From positions 7,949,001-8,013,000 of the forward strand of contig NZ_CP095481.1 of NCBI RefSeq assembly GCF_023023025.1: a stretch of DNA of 64,000 nucleotides, given 5' to 3'. A program made the position numbers and the translations under genes. Shown one piece after another: positions 1-7,462 of the stretch (within the stretch, counting starts at the first letter, position 1; every line of letters begins with the position of its first letter). The notes below the pieces were generated by a model. It had not been told where the DNA came from. It made no database searches and saw only the letters and a list, made by a program, of their open reading frames with translations. The DNA is from Amycolatopsis sp. WQ 127309. Its GTDB lineage: Bacteria; Actinomycetota; Actinomycetes; Mycobacteriales; Pseudonocardiaceae.

Positions 1-1182
1 CTCAGCGACGCGTTCTGGCTGGCCAGCATCTGGGCCGTGTTCCAGGCCGGCGTCGCGTTCCCGGCGGGCCGGCTGCGCGAGAAGAACATCATGTCGGCGA
101 AGACGGCCATGCTGGCCGGCGCGGTGTGCAGCGGCATCGGCTACTTCACCATCTCCCACAGCGGCAACCTGGCCGTGGCCTTCATCGGCTACGCCGTGCT
201 CGGCGGGACCGGGGCCGGGCTGGTGTACGCGACCTGCATCAACATGGTCGGCAAGTGGTACCCCGAGAAACGGGGTGCGAGGACGGGCTTCGTCAACGGC
301 GGGTTCGCCTACGGCGCTGTCCCGTTCATCTACGTGTTCGCCGCGTTCCTGACGCCGACAAACTACACGGTGATCCTCGACGTCATCGGCGTCTACATGC
401 TGCTGGTCGTCGGGGTCTGCGGGTTCCTGTTCAAGGACCCGCCGAAGAGCTGGTGGCCCCAGGAGGTCGACCCGAAGAACTGGGCCGCGAACCGGCGGAC
501 CAAGAGCGGCGGCCTGGCCAAGAACCCGCCCGCGGTGAAGCAGTTCTCCCCGATGGAGGCGATCCGGACCGGCATGCTCCCGCTGATGTGGGTGTGCCTG
601 GTGATCATCGGCGGGGTTTCGCTGTTCGGCATCAACTTCCAGGTGCCCTTCGCCAAGGAGAGCGGGTTCGGGGCGTTCGTCGCGGCGTCGTCGGCCGGGG
701 TGCTCTCGATCGTCAACGGCACCGGCCGCGCCGTGGTCGGCTGGGTGTCGGACCGGATCGGCCGGCGGCAGACGCTCACCGTCGTGCTGGTGATCGCCGG
801 TGGTGCGCAGTTCGGCGTGATGTACGCCGGCAACACGCACAACCTGGTGCTGTTCATGGTGTTCGCGTTCCTGACCGGGTTCGGCGGCGGGGCGTTCTAC
901 CCGCTGTTCGCCGCGCTCGTGCCGGACTACTTCGGCGAGAACAACAACGCGTCGAACTACGGCCTGGTCTACAGCGCGAAACTGATCGGCGGCGTCGGCG
1001 GTGGTGGCCTCGCCGCGGGGGTCATCAGCGCGTGGGGCTACACGGGTGCGTACATCCTCGCCGGGTGCATCGCGCTGCTGTCCGCGGTGCTGACGCTCTT
1101 CCTGCGCCAGCCCAAGCGGACGCACCACCAGCTCGCCGAAACCGAGCTGGTGGCGCGACCTTCCGCCGCTACCGGCGGCTGA
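1..1182 (+). CDS. OFA-type MFS carrier (oxalate/formate antiporter-like), 5' end missing
   Basis: The reading frame is open from the first base, so the N terminus lies outside the window; 393 residues are visible, enough for about ten membrane helices. A central hydrophilic loop (around FKDPPKSWWPQEVD) separates the two halves, as in MFS proteins. The loop GWVSDRIGRRQ in the second half is the MFS signature between helices 8 and 9, and glycine-rich helices such as GYAVLGGTGAGLVYATCINM are typical of the OxlT/OFA branch, which exchanges small carboxylates such as oxalate and formate. The glyoxylate genes downstream fit import of a C2 acid, but the substrate is inferred. It ends at a bidirectional terminator shared with the convergent GntR gene. 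It could carry another monocarboxylate. Confidence 0.85.
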   Translation, partial: LSDAFWLASIWAVFQAGVAFPAGRLREKNIMSAKTAMLAGAVCSGIGYFTISHSGNLAVAFIGYAVLGGTGAGLVYATCINMVGKWYPEKRGARTGFVNGGFAYGAVPFIYVFAAFLTPTNYTVILDVIGVYMLLVVGVCGFLFKDPPKSWWPQEVDPKNWAANRRTKSGGLAKNPPAVKQFSPMEAIRTGMLPLMWVCLVIIGGVSLFGINFQVPFAKESGFGAFVAASSAGVLSIVNGTGRAVVGWVSDRIGRRQTLTVVLVIAGGAQFGVMYAGNTHNLVLFMVFAFLTGFGGGAFYPLFAALVPDYFGENNNASNYGLVYSAKLIGGVGGGGLAAGVISAWGYTGAYILAGCIALLSAVLTLFLRQPKRTHHQLAETELVARPSAATGG

Positions 1183-1193
1183 TCCGGTATCTC

Positions 1194-1228
1194 GCGCCCC
1201 GGTCCTGCGGACATCAGGACCGGGGCGC
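1194..1228. terminator. Bidirectional stem-loop between convergent genes
   Basis: A perfect 14-bp stem (1194-1207 with 1215-1228) closes a 7-base loop. It lies 11 bases after the MFS stop codon and contains the stop codon of the convergent GntR gene, whose last residues are encoded inside it. It lacks a clear T tract, as is common in actinomycetes. Confidence 0.7.
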
Positions 1229-1951
1229 GTCCGGACGTTCGTGGTAGGCCTGGCGGGTCCGTTCGGTGTGCTTGGTCATGATCTTCTCGGCCGCTTCCTC
1301 GTCCTCCATCGCGATCGCGGTGATCAGCTCTTCGTGCTCGTGCCAGGCGTCCTGCCCACGGGGCCGGGCGATCGGCGTGTAGTACCAGCGAACCCGCCGG
1401 TCGACGAGGCCGATCAGTTCCGCCAGGACGGCGTTGCCGGACAGCTCGGTGATGAACGCGTGGAGAGCGGCGTTGGCCGCCACCAGGCCTTCGGTGTCTT
1501 CGGCCTTGAGCGCCTTGACGCCGACGTTCTGCAGTTCCCACAGGCGTTTGACGTCGTCCGCGGTGGCCCGGCCGGCGGCGAGCTTCGCGGAGTGCGTCTC
1601 CAGCACGCTGCGGACGCTCAGCAGCTGGTCGGCCTCTTCGTCGGTGGGCAGGTGCACGAACGCGCCCTGCGCGGGGCGGAGGTCGACCCAGCCTTCACTC
1701 TGCAGCCGCTGCAGGGCCTCGCGGACGGGCTGGCGGCTGACGCCCAGGTACTCGGCCAGGTCGGCTTCGACCAGGTGCTGCCCGGGTTCGAGGGTGCGGT
1801 TGATGATCAGCTCGGCGAGGGCCTCGTAGACGACCTGACGCAGCGGAGCCGGTCGCTCGACGCGCTTGGCGCGGGTCGAGCCGAGCGCGCCCTTGGCCGT
1901 GCGGCGGCCGGTCGGGCCGCGATCGGGGAGCGGGGAAGCGGGCTGGCTCAC
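1214..1951 (-). CDS. GntR family regulator, FadR/FCD subfamily
   Basis: A 245-residue transcription factor. A basic, disordered N-terminal tail of about 35 residues precedes the winged-helix domain (LRQVVYEALAELIINRTLEPGQ, then LAEYLGVSRQPVREALQRLQ as recognition helix region), followed by an all-helical FCD ligand domain with histidines suited to metal or acid binding (LHAFI, WHEHEELI). The GTG at 1951 is chosen because GAGGTG lies 5 bases upstream; a longer GTG start at 1978 has no ribosome site. It is divergent from the ketopantoate-reductase-like gene, with two ATAC/GTAT inverted repeats between them, so it probably controls that operon, itself and perhaps the MFS carrier. FCD regulators usually sense small organic acids; the ligand here is unknown. 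Confidence 0.9.
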   Translation of the reverse strand: MSQPASPLPDRGPTGRRTAKGALGSTRAKRVERPAPLRQVVYEALAELIINRTLEPGQHLVEADLAEYLGVSRQPVREALQRLQSEGWVDLRPAQGAFVHLPTDEEADQLLSVRSVLETHSAKLAAGRATADDVKRLWELQNVGVKALKAEDTEGLVAANAALHAFITELSGNAVLAELIGLVDRRVRWYYTPIARPRGQDAWHEHEELITAIAMEDEEAAEKIMTKHTERTRQAYHERPDAPRS

Positions 1952-1990
1952 GGGACACCTCGAGACGGAGTGGAACACGGCTGTCTGCTT

Positions 1991-2170
1991 TCAGGATACA
2001 GGTTTTGGTATGCAAAATCCCGGAATCTCACCCGGAGCGGGCGTTTTCGGTCGATGTGGATCAGCGGCCACCAGCGGAAATGACCGGTTGTGCCGGATTG
2101 TCACGCTTCGCTGCACCGCCTGGGTGGCAAACCTGGTTCCAATTGTGGATTCAGGATACTGTATGCAATC
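1991..2170. promoter_or_regulatory. Divergent control region with two ATAC/GTAT operator-like sites
   Basis: TCAGGATAC occurs at 1991-1999 and again at 2151-2159, each followed by GTATGCAA. At 2156-2164 the halves form the tight palindrome ATACTGTAT; at 1996-2011 the same halves are 8 bases apart. The repeated asymmetric flanks make chance unlikely. Binding by the adjacent GntR protein is an inference from position. Confidence 0.55.
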
Positions 2171-2199
2171 ACGTGCTCGACCGGAGTGGGAGGCGCATC

Positions 2200-3189
2200 A
2201 TGAAGGTGGCTGTTCTCGGAGCCGGGGCGATCGGCGCCTACGTCGGGGCCGCGCTGCACCGCGGCGGGACCGAGGTGCACCTGATCGCCCGGCGGGCCCA
2301 CCTCGCGGCGATGCGCGAGCACGGCGTCCGCGTGCTCAGTCCGCGCGGCGACTTCATCGCGCACCCGCACGTCACGGACGACGCGGGCGAAGTCGGCGAG
2401 GTCGACTTCGTCTTCCTGGGCCTGAAAGCGAATTCCTACGCCGGCAGCGGCCCGCTCCTCGCGCCGCTGCTGGGCCCGGAGACGGCCGTCGTCGCCGCGC
2501 AGAACGGCATCCCGTGGTGGTACTTCCACGGCCTGAAGGGACATCCGCTCGAAGGCCGCCGCGTCGAAACCGTCGACCCGGGCGGCGCGGTGACGGCCGT
2601 GCTGGAGCTGCGTCGCGCGATCGGCTGCGTCGTCTACTGCTCGACGGTGATCGAGGAACCCGGCGTGATCCGGCACCTGGAAGGCACCCGGTTCTCCCTC
2701 GGCGAACCGGACGGCGAGATCTCCGCGCGCTGCACGGACTTGAGCGCGGCGATGGTCGCCGGCGGCCTCAAGGCGCCGGTGGAACCCGCGCTGCGCAACG
2801 ACATCTGGGTCAAGCTGATGGGCAACGTCGCGTTCAACCCGCTCTCGGCGCTGACCCGGGCGACCATGGCGCAGATGTGCGAGCACGACGACACCCGCGC
2901 GCTGGTCGCCACGATGATGACCGAAGCGCTGGAGATCGCCCGCGCGGCGGGCAGTGATCCGCAGGTGTCGGTGGAGAGGCGCATCGACGGCGCCTGGCGC
3001 GTCGGCCACCACAAGACGTCGATGCTGCAGGACCTCGAAGCCGGCAAGCCCCTGGAGATCGACGCGATCATCGGCGCCGTCGTCGAGCTGGCCGAGCTGA
3101 CCGGCGTCGCGGCACCCGCGCTACGGCACGTCCACGCCGCCGTCGGCCTGCTCGACCGCACGGTCAACGCCCCGGTCCCGGTCGGATGA
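2200..3189 (+). CDS. 2-dehydropantoate 2-reductase (ketopantoate reductase) family protein
   Basis: A 329-residue NADPH-dependent reductase. The N-terminal Rossmann motif is GAGAIGAYVG; AQNGIPWW carries the conserved Asn; the C-terminal helical domain begins at NDIWVKLMGNVAFNPLSAL with the catalytic Lys. The family reduces ketopantoate to pantoate, but many paralogues in catabolic operons act on other 2-keto acids. Its place between a GntR regulator and glyoxylate genes, coupled to an iron-sulfur subunit gene by an ATGA overlap, argues against a housekeeping PanE role. The ATG at 2200 gives a protein beginning directly with the Rossmann strand; the frame upstream runs through the operator region and is not coding. 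Confidence 0.8.
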   Translation: MKVAVLGAGAIGAYVGAALHRGGTEVHLIARRAHLAAMREHGVRVLSPRGDFIAHPHVTDDAGEVGEVDFVFLGLKANSYAGSGPLLAPLLGPETAVVAAQNGIPWWYFHGLKGHPLEGRRVETVDPGGAVTAVLELRRAIGCVVYCSTVIEEPGVIRHLEGTRFSLGEPDGEISARCTDLSAAMVAGGLKAPVEPALRNDIWVKLMGNVAFNPLSALTRATMAQMCEHDDTRALVATMMTEALEIARAAGSDPQVSVERRIDGAWRVGHHKTSMLQDLEAGKPLEIDAIIGAVVELAELTGVAAPALRHVHAAVGLLDRTVNAPVPVG

Positions 3190-3698
3190 CCGTCGAATTC
3201 CCCGACGTCCGGCAGGCCCGCGAGGAACGCGAGGTGATCGGCGGGTTCGCCGGTTGCGACCAGCTGCTGCCCGTCCTGCACGCGGTCACCGACCGGATCG
3301 GCTGGATCAGCCCGCACGCCCTGAGTCTCATCGCGTCGGCGTTGGGGGTACGGCCGGCCGAGGTGGCGGAGGTCGCTCACGCTCACCCGCGGTTCTCGCT
3401 GGCGGAGCGCCCGGGACGGCAGCTGCGCGTGTGCACGGACGTCGCCTGCCGGGACGCCGGAGCGGACACCGTGTGCGACGTCCTCGCCGAGCACGTCGGC
3501 GCCGCGGGGAAGGCGGTCGCCGGGGTCATGTGGCTGCGCAGCCCGTGCCTCGGCGCCTGCGAAGAAGCCCCCGCGGCGCTGGCGTTCCAAGCCGGCGACC
3601 CGCCGGTGACCGAACGGCTCGCCCCGGCGACGGGCGCGTCGGCGGTACTGAGCACCCGGCGCCCGTTGGCGCCCGGGTCCGATGTGGACGGCTCCTAG
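3186..3698 (+). CDS. NuoE-like 2Fe-2S thioredoxin-fold subunit, without partners
   Basis: A 170-residue protein of the 24-kDa NADH dehydrogenase / formate dehydrogenase gamma family. An N-terminal helical region (LLPVLHAVTDRIGWISPHALSLIASALG) precedes a thioredoxin fold with the four cluster ligands in the usual pattern, C-x4-C in VCTDVAC and C-x3-C in SPCLGAC. Such subunits pass electrons between NADH and a molybdenum- or tungsten-dependent formate dehydrogenase or hydrogenase. No NuoF-like or catalytic subunit gene follows; partners may lie upstream of the window or elsewhere. It overlaps the reductase gene by 4 bp and is probably translated by coupling. The family call is firm, the role is not. 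Confidence 0.8.
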   Translation: MTVEFPDVRQAREEREVIGGFAGCDQLLPVLHAVTDRIGWISPHALSLIASALGVRPAEVAEVAHAHPRFSLAERPGRQLRVCTDVACRDAGADTVCDVLAEHVGAAGKAVAGVMWLRSPCLGACEEAPAALAFQAGDPPVTERLAPATGASAVLSTRRPLAPGSDVDGS

Positions 3699-3787
3699 GC
3701 GTACGCGCGCCGCGTCCGGCTGGAATACGGCCGCGAGAAGCGCTGAGGATCCCTGCCGCGCCGCGATCGAGGGCGGGCCGGCACCCG

Positions 3788-3850
3788 TTGACCTCAGTGC
3801 AGGTCGCGAGCTATTCTCGATATGCGAAAGAAAAATTCCGGATAGCGAAA
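3788..3850 (+). promoter_or_regulatory. Promoter and repeated operator-like site upstream of hyi-glxR-gcl
   Basis: TTGACC (3788-3793) and TATTCT (3812-3817) are spaced by 18 bases and would start transcription near 3824, about 40 bases before the hyi ATG. Just downstream, GATATGCGAAA (3819-3829) and GATAGCGAAA (3841-3850) form a direct repeat about two helical turns apart in unusually AT-rich DNA, a plausible repressor site. The 164-base gap from 3699 holds nothing else obvious. Confidence 0.5.
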
Positions 3851-3862
3851 TTTGAGGACACG

Positions 3863-4681
3863 ATGCCAGAAGAGGGGCACACCCTGCCGTACGTCGCCAA
3901 CCTGTCGATCCTGTTCAAGGAGGTACCGCTGCTCGACCGGGCGGGAGCGGCGCGCGCGGCGGGCTTCACCGACGTCGAGTACTGGTGGCCGTTCGACGTG
4001 GCGGTCCCGGCAGGGGACGAGGTCGACGCCTTCGTCGCGTCGCTCGAAAACGCGGGTGTCCGGCTGCGCGGGCTGAACTTCTACGCCGGCGACATGGCGG
4101 CGGGGGAGCGGGGCCTGGTGTCGTGGCTCGGCCGGGAAGCCGAGTTCGCCGACAGTCTCGTCGTCGCGCTCGGCATCGCCGAACGCACCGGGTGCCGCAG
4201 CTTCAACGCACTCTACGGCAACCGGCTCGACGGCGAAGACCCCGCCAAGCAGGACGACCTGGCGCTGGTCAACCTCGCGAACGCGGCCGAAGGCGCGGCG
4301 AAGATCGGCGCGCAGCTGGTCCTCGAACCGCTCTCCGGCGCGGACCGCTACCCGCTCAAGACCGCCGCGGACGCCGTGGCCGTGCTCGACGACCTCGGGC
4401 GCGGCAACGTGCGGCTGCTGGCCGACCTGTACCACCTGGCAGTCAACGGCGACGACCTGGACGCCTTGTCGACGACCCACATCGCCCGGATCGGGCACGT
4501 GCAGATCGCCGACGCGCCCGGGCGCCACCAGCCCGGCACCGGGACCGTCGACCTCGGCGGCCACCTGCTGAGGCTGCAAAAAGCGGGCTACGCCGGGTTC
4601 GTCGGGATCGAGTACGTCCCGGAACCCGGCACCCTCGCCTCGCTGGACTGGCTGCCGATCACCCGAAGGGGACGAGCATGA
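3863..4681 (+). CDS. hyi: Hydroxypyruvate isomerase
   Basis: A 272-residue TIM-barrel enzyme that interconverts hydroxypyruvate and tartronate semialdehyde in glyoxylate use. Barrel motifs are LPYVANLSILFKEVPLLDRA at the N terminus, RGLNFYAGDMAAGERG, the metal-site Glu in LVLEPLSG, DLYHLAVNGDDL, GHVQIADAPGRHQPGTG and GFVGIEYVPE near the end, matching the Hyi branch of the xylose-isomerase-like superfamily. The ATG at 3863 has GAGGA six bases upstream and follows a good promoter. Its stop overlaps the glxR start (ATGA), so hyi, glxR and gcl form one transcript. Confidence 0.92.
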   Translation: MPEEGHTLPYVANLSILFKEVPLLDRAGAARAAGFTDVEYWWPFDVAVPAGDEVDAFVASLENAGVRLRGLNFYAGDMAAGERGLVSWLGREAEFADSLVVALGIAERTGCRSFNALYGNRLDGEDPAKQDDLALVNLANAAEGAAKIGAQLVLEPLSGADRYPLKTAADAVAVLDDLGRGNVRLLADLYHLAVNGDDLDALSTTHIARIGHVQIADAPGRHQPGTGTVDLGGHLLRLQKAGYAGFVGIEYVPEPGTLASLDWLPITRRGRA

Positions 4682-5565
4682 AACTGGGATTCATCGGACT
4701 GGGCGTGATGGGCGCGCCGATGGCCGCGCACCTGGTCGCGGCCGGGCACGACGTCAGCGGCTTCGACGTCACCGCCGCGGCCGGCGAGAAGCTGCAGGCC
4801 GCCGGCGGGCGCGCCGCCGGCGACGTGGCCGACGCGGTGGCCGGGGCGGAGGTCGTGATCACGATGCTGCCGAACCACCCGCAGGTCGAAGCGGTCGCGC
4901 TCGGCGACGGCGGGGTCCTCGCCACCGCCGCGCCCGGCACGCTGCTGATCGACATGAGCACCATCCGGCCCGAGACGTCGATCGAGGTCGCGAACGTCGC
5001 GCGGGACAAGAGGATCCGCGTGCTCGACGCGCCTGTGTCCGGTGGCCAGGCCGGCGCCGAGCAGGCCGCGCTGTCCATCATGGTCGGCGGCTCCGAAGAA
5101 GACTTCGCCGCCGCGAAGCCGCTGTTCGAGGCGCTCGGCAAGACCATCGTGCACGTCGGTCCGCACGGCGCCGGCCAGGTCGTGAAGGCCGCCAACCAGC
5201 TCGTGGTGGGCGGGATCTACGGCCTGGTCGCCGAGGCGATCGTGCTGCTGGAAGCGTCCGGAGTGGACGCCGCCACCGGGCTCGACGTGCTCGCCGGCGG
5301 CCTGGCCGGCAGCCGGATCCTCGAGCTCAAGCGCAAGTCCATGGTGGACCGCCAGTTCGCGCCCGGCTTCCGGATCGACCTGCACCACAAGGACATGGGG
5401 ATCGCGCTGGCCGCCGCCCGGCAGGCCGACGTCGCGCTCCCGCTGACGGGCCTGGTCGCCCAGCTCGTCGCCGCCGGCCGTGCCATGGGGTACGGCTCCC
5501 TGGACCACTCGGCCCTGCTCAAGGTCGTCGAACAGTTGTCGGGCCGCGTCCCGGCGGAGGTGTGA
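4678..5565 (+). CDS. glxR: Tartronate semialdehyde reductase (2-hydroxy-3-oxopropionate reductase)
   Basis: A 295-residue beta-hydroxyacid dehydrogenase that reduces tartronate semialdehyde to D-glycerate with NAD(P)H. The N terminus has the Rossmann motif GFIGLGVMGAPMAAHL; DAPVSGGQAGAEQAALSIM is the substrate-binding signature; the catalytic Lys lies in GAGQVVKAANQL; DLHHKDMGIAL belongs to the C-terminal helical domain. It overlaps hyi by 4 bp and ends two bases before gcl. Placement between hyi and gcl makes the glyoxylate role much more likely than 3-hydroxyisobutyrate dehydrogenase. Confidence 0.93.
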   Translation: MKLGFIGLGVMGAPMAAHLVAAGHDVSGFDVTAAAGEKLQAAGGRAAGDVADAVAGAEVVITMLPNHPQVEAVALGDGGVLATAAPGTLLIDMSTIRPETSIEVANVARDKRIRVLDAPVSGGQAGAEQAALSIMVGGSEEDFAAAKPLFEALGKTIVHVGPHGAGQVVKAANQLVVGGIYGLVAEAIVLLEASGVDAATGLDVLAGGLAGSRILELKRKSMVDRQFAPGFRIDLHHKDMGIALAAARQADVALPLTGLVAQLVAAGRAMGYGSLDHSALLKVVEQLSGRVPAEV

Positions 5566-5566
5566 C

Positions 5567-7258
5567 ATGCCCCGGATCCCCGTCATGCAGGCGGTCGTCG
5601 ACGTCCTGGAGAGCGAAGGCGTCGACACCGTCTTCGGCTGCCCCGGCGCCGCGATCCTGCCGCTGTATAACGCCCTACAAGGCCGCGCGATCGAGCACCT
5701 GATCGTCCGGCACGAAGAAGGGGCCACGCACATGGCCGACGGCTGGTCGCGCACGACCGGCAACGTCGGCGTCGCGATCGGCACGTCCGGCCCGGCCGGC
5801 ACGAACATGATCACCGGCCTCTACACCGCGCACGCGGACTCGATCCCGATCATCTGCATCACCGGGCAGGCGGCTTCGAACAAGCTGCACACCGAGGCGT
5901 TCCAGGCGGTCGACATCGTCGAGATCGCCAAGCCGGTCACCAAGTGGGCGGTGCAGGTCAAGGAGGCGGCGCAGCTGCCGTGGATCTTCCGGGAGGCGTT
6001 CCGGATCGCCCGCTCGGGGCGCCCCGGCCCGGTGCTCATCGACCTGCCGATCGACGTCCAGAAGCAGGACATCGAGTGGGACTCCTCGATCGACTCGGCG
6101 CTGCCGGTCCCGACGATCAGCCCGGCGCCCGCCCGCGTCGAGCGCGCCCTCGACCTGCTGCTGGCGGCCGAGCGGCCGCTGATCCTGGCGGGCGGCGGGG
6201 TCGTGCTCGGCGAGGCGAGCGAGCGGCTGCGGGCCGCGGCCGAGCGGCTCGACGTCCCGGTGCAGGTCACGCTGATGGGCAAGGGGAGCTTCCCCGAGGA
6301 CCACGAGCTGTTCGCCGGGATGGCCGGCATCCAGACGTCGCAGCGCTACGCGAACGCCGCCTTCCTGGAAGCCGACCTGGTGCTGGCGCTCGGTGCCCGC
6401 TTCGGCGACCGGCACACCGGCGAGCTGTCGGTGTACCGCGGCGACCGGAAGTTCATCCACGTCGACATCGAGCCGACCCAGCTGGGCAAGGTGTTCGGCC
6501 CGGACCTCGGGATCGTCTCGGACACCGGTGAGTTCCTCGACGCGCTGCTGGCGGCGCTGGAGAAGCGCGAGCTGAAGGCCCGGCGCGAGTGGGTCGGCCG
6601 GATCGCGGAGCTGAAGGAAGCGCTTCCCCGCCGGGAGGACTTCGACAGCCTGCCGATCAAGGCGCCCCGGGTGTTCAAGGAGATCAACGAAACCTTCGGC
6701 GAGGACACCTACTTCGTCACGGCGATCGGGCTCTACCAGATCTGGTCGGGCCAGTTCCAGAAGGCGCACAAGCCGCGTCACTACCAGGTGTGCGGCCAGG
6801 CCGGCCCGCTCGGCTGGGAGATCCCGGCCGCGATCGGCGTCAAGAAGGCGCGGCCCGAGGCCGAGGTCGTGGGTGTCGTCGGCGACTACGGGTTCCAGTT
6901 CCTGGTCGAGGAGCTCGCCGTCGCCGCTCAGTACGACGTCGGGTTCGTCCTGATCATGCTCAACAACGAGTACCTCGGCCTGATCCGCCAGGCCGAGACC
7001 GGGTACGACATGAACTTCGAGGTCGACATCCACTACGACGCGATCGGCACGGACAACGTGAAGATCATGGAGGCCTACGGCTGCTCGGGCACCCGCGTGC
7101 ACGAGCCGGGGGAGATCCGGACGTCCCTGGAGTGGGCCCGCAAGGAGGCCGAGCGCACCAGCCGTCCGGTCCTGGTGGAGATCATGATCGAACGCGAGGG
7201 CAACGCCGCGATGGGCGCCGCGCTCGACTCGGTCCGCGAGTTCGAACCGGCGAGCTGA
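5567..7258 (+). CDS. gcl: Glyoxylate carboligase
   Basis: A 563-residue thiamine-diphosphate enzyme that joins two glyoxylates to tartronate semialdehyde and CO2. The three ThDP-fold domains are intact: N-terminal pyrimidine-binding domain (GCPGAAILPLYNAL, GTSGPAGTNMITGLYTAHADSIPIICITG), central domain, and C-terminal pyrophosphate-binding domain with GDYGFQFLVEELAVAAQY and NNEYLGLIRQAE. LHTEAFQAVDIVEIAKPVTK is characteristic of Gcl rather than acetolactate synthase. Odd point: the motif after strand 2 reads RHEEGA, placing Glu50 where well-studied Gcl has Val. The ATG at 5567 lies one base after the glxR stop. A strong terminator closes the operon. Confidence 0.9.
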   Translation: MPRIPVMQAVVDVLESEGVDTVFGCPGAAILPLYNALQGRAIEHLIVRHEEGATHMADGWSRTTGNVGVAIGTSGPAGTNMITGLYTAHADSIPIICITGQAASNKLHTEAFQAVDIVEIAKPVTKWAVQVKEAAQLPWIFREAFRIARSGRPGPVLIDLPIDVQKQDIEWDSSIDSALPVPTISPAPARVERALDLLLAAERPLILAGGGVVLGEASERLRAAAERLDVPVQVTLMGKGSFPEDHELFAGMAGIQTSQRYANAAFLEADLVLALGARFGDRHTGELSVYRGDRKFIHVDIEPTQLGKVFGPDLGIVSDTGEFLDALLAALEKRELKARREWVGRIAELKEALPRREDFDSLPIKAPRVFKEINETFGEDTYFVTAIGLYQIWSGQFQKAHKPRHYQVCGQAGPLGWEIPAAIGVKKARPEAEVVGVVGDYGFQFLVEELAVAAQYDVGFVLIMLNNEYLGLIRQAETGYDMNFEVDIHYDAIGTDNVKIMEAYGCSGTRVHEPGEIRTSLEWARKEAERTSRPVLVEIMIEREGNAAMGAALDSVREFEPAS

Positions 7259-7283
7259 CCAGGCAGGACACCGCGTGACCACG

Positions 7284-7322
7284 GCCGCCGTGCGAGGACC
7301 CCGACCTCGCACGGCGGCTTTT
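7284..7322 (+). terminator. Rho-independent terminator after gcl
   Basis: A perfect 14-bp GC-rich stem (7284-7297 with 7305-7318), a 7-base loop and a TTTT tail at 7319-7322. It lies 26 bases after the gcl stop and separates the glyoxylate operon from the xanthine dehydrogenase operon. Confidence 0.9.
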
Positions 7323-7375
7323 CCGCGTCCGCGCGAAGGCGCTTGTCGGAAAGTACAAACGCGGGCCCGAAATTC

Positions 7376-7395
7376 ACCCCTCTTTCAGGGGTTTT
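7376..7395 (+). promoter_or_regulatory. Small leader hairpin with T tract before the xanthine dehydrogenase operon
   Basis: ACCCCT (7376-7381) pairs with AGGGGT (7387-7392) and is followed by TTTT. It lies about 70 bases before the first gene, in the leader rather than directly behind an open reading frame. It could be a second terminator or a weak attenuator; no leader peptide is evident. Confidence 0.35.
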
Positions 7396-7462
7396 GCCGT
7401 GGTCCCGGCCACAGCCGAGCGTGTGTACTTCTTCACGAAGCACCCCCGAAAGGACGTCCACA

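Noticed and set aside
2005-2199. N-terminal extension of the ketopantoate-reductase-like gene
   Set aside because: It would translate the divergent operator region; the Rossmann fold starts directly at the ATG at 2200.
5567-7258. Acetolactate synthase
   Set aside because: Context with hyi and glxR, and the LHTEAFQAVDIVEIAKPV segment, fit glyoxylate carboligase better despite the RHEEGA motif.
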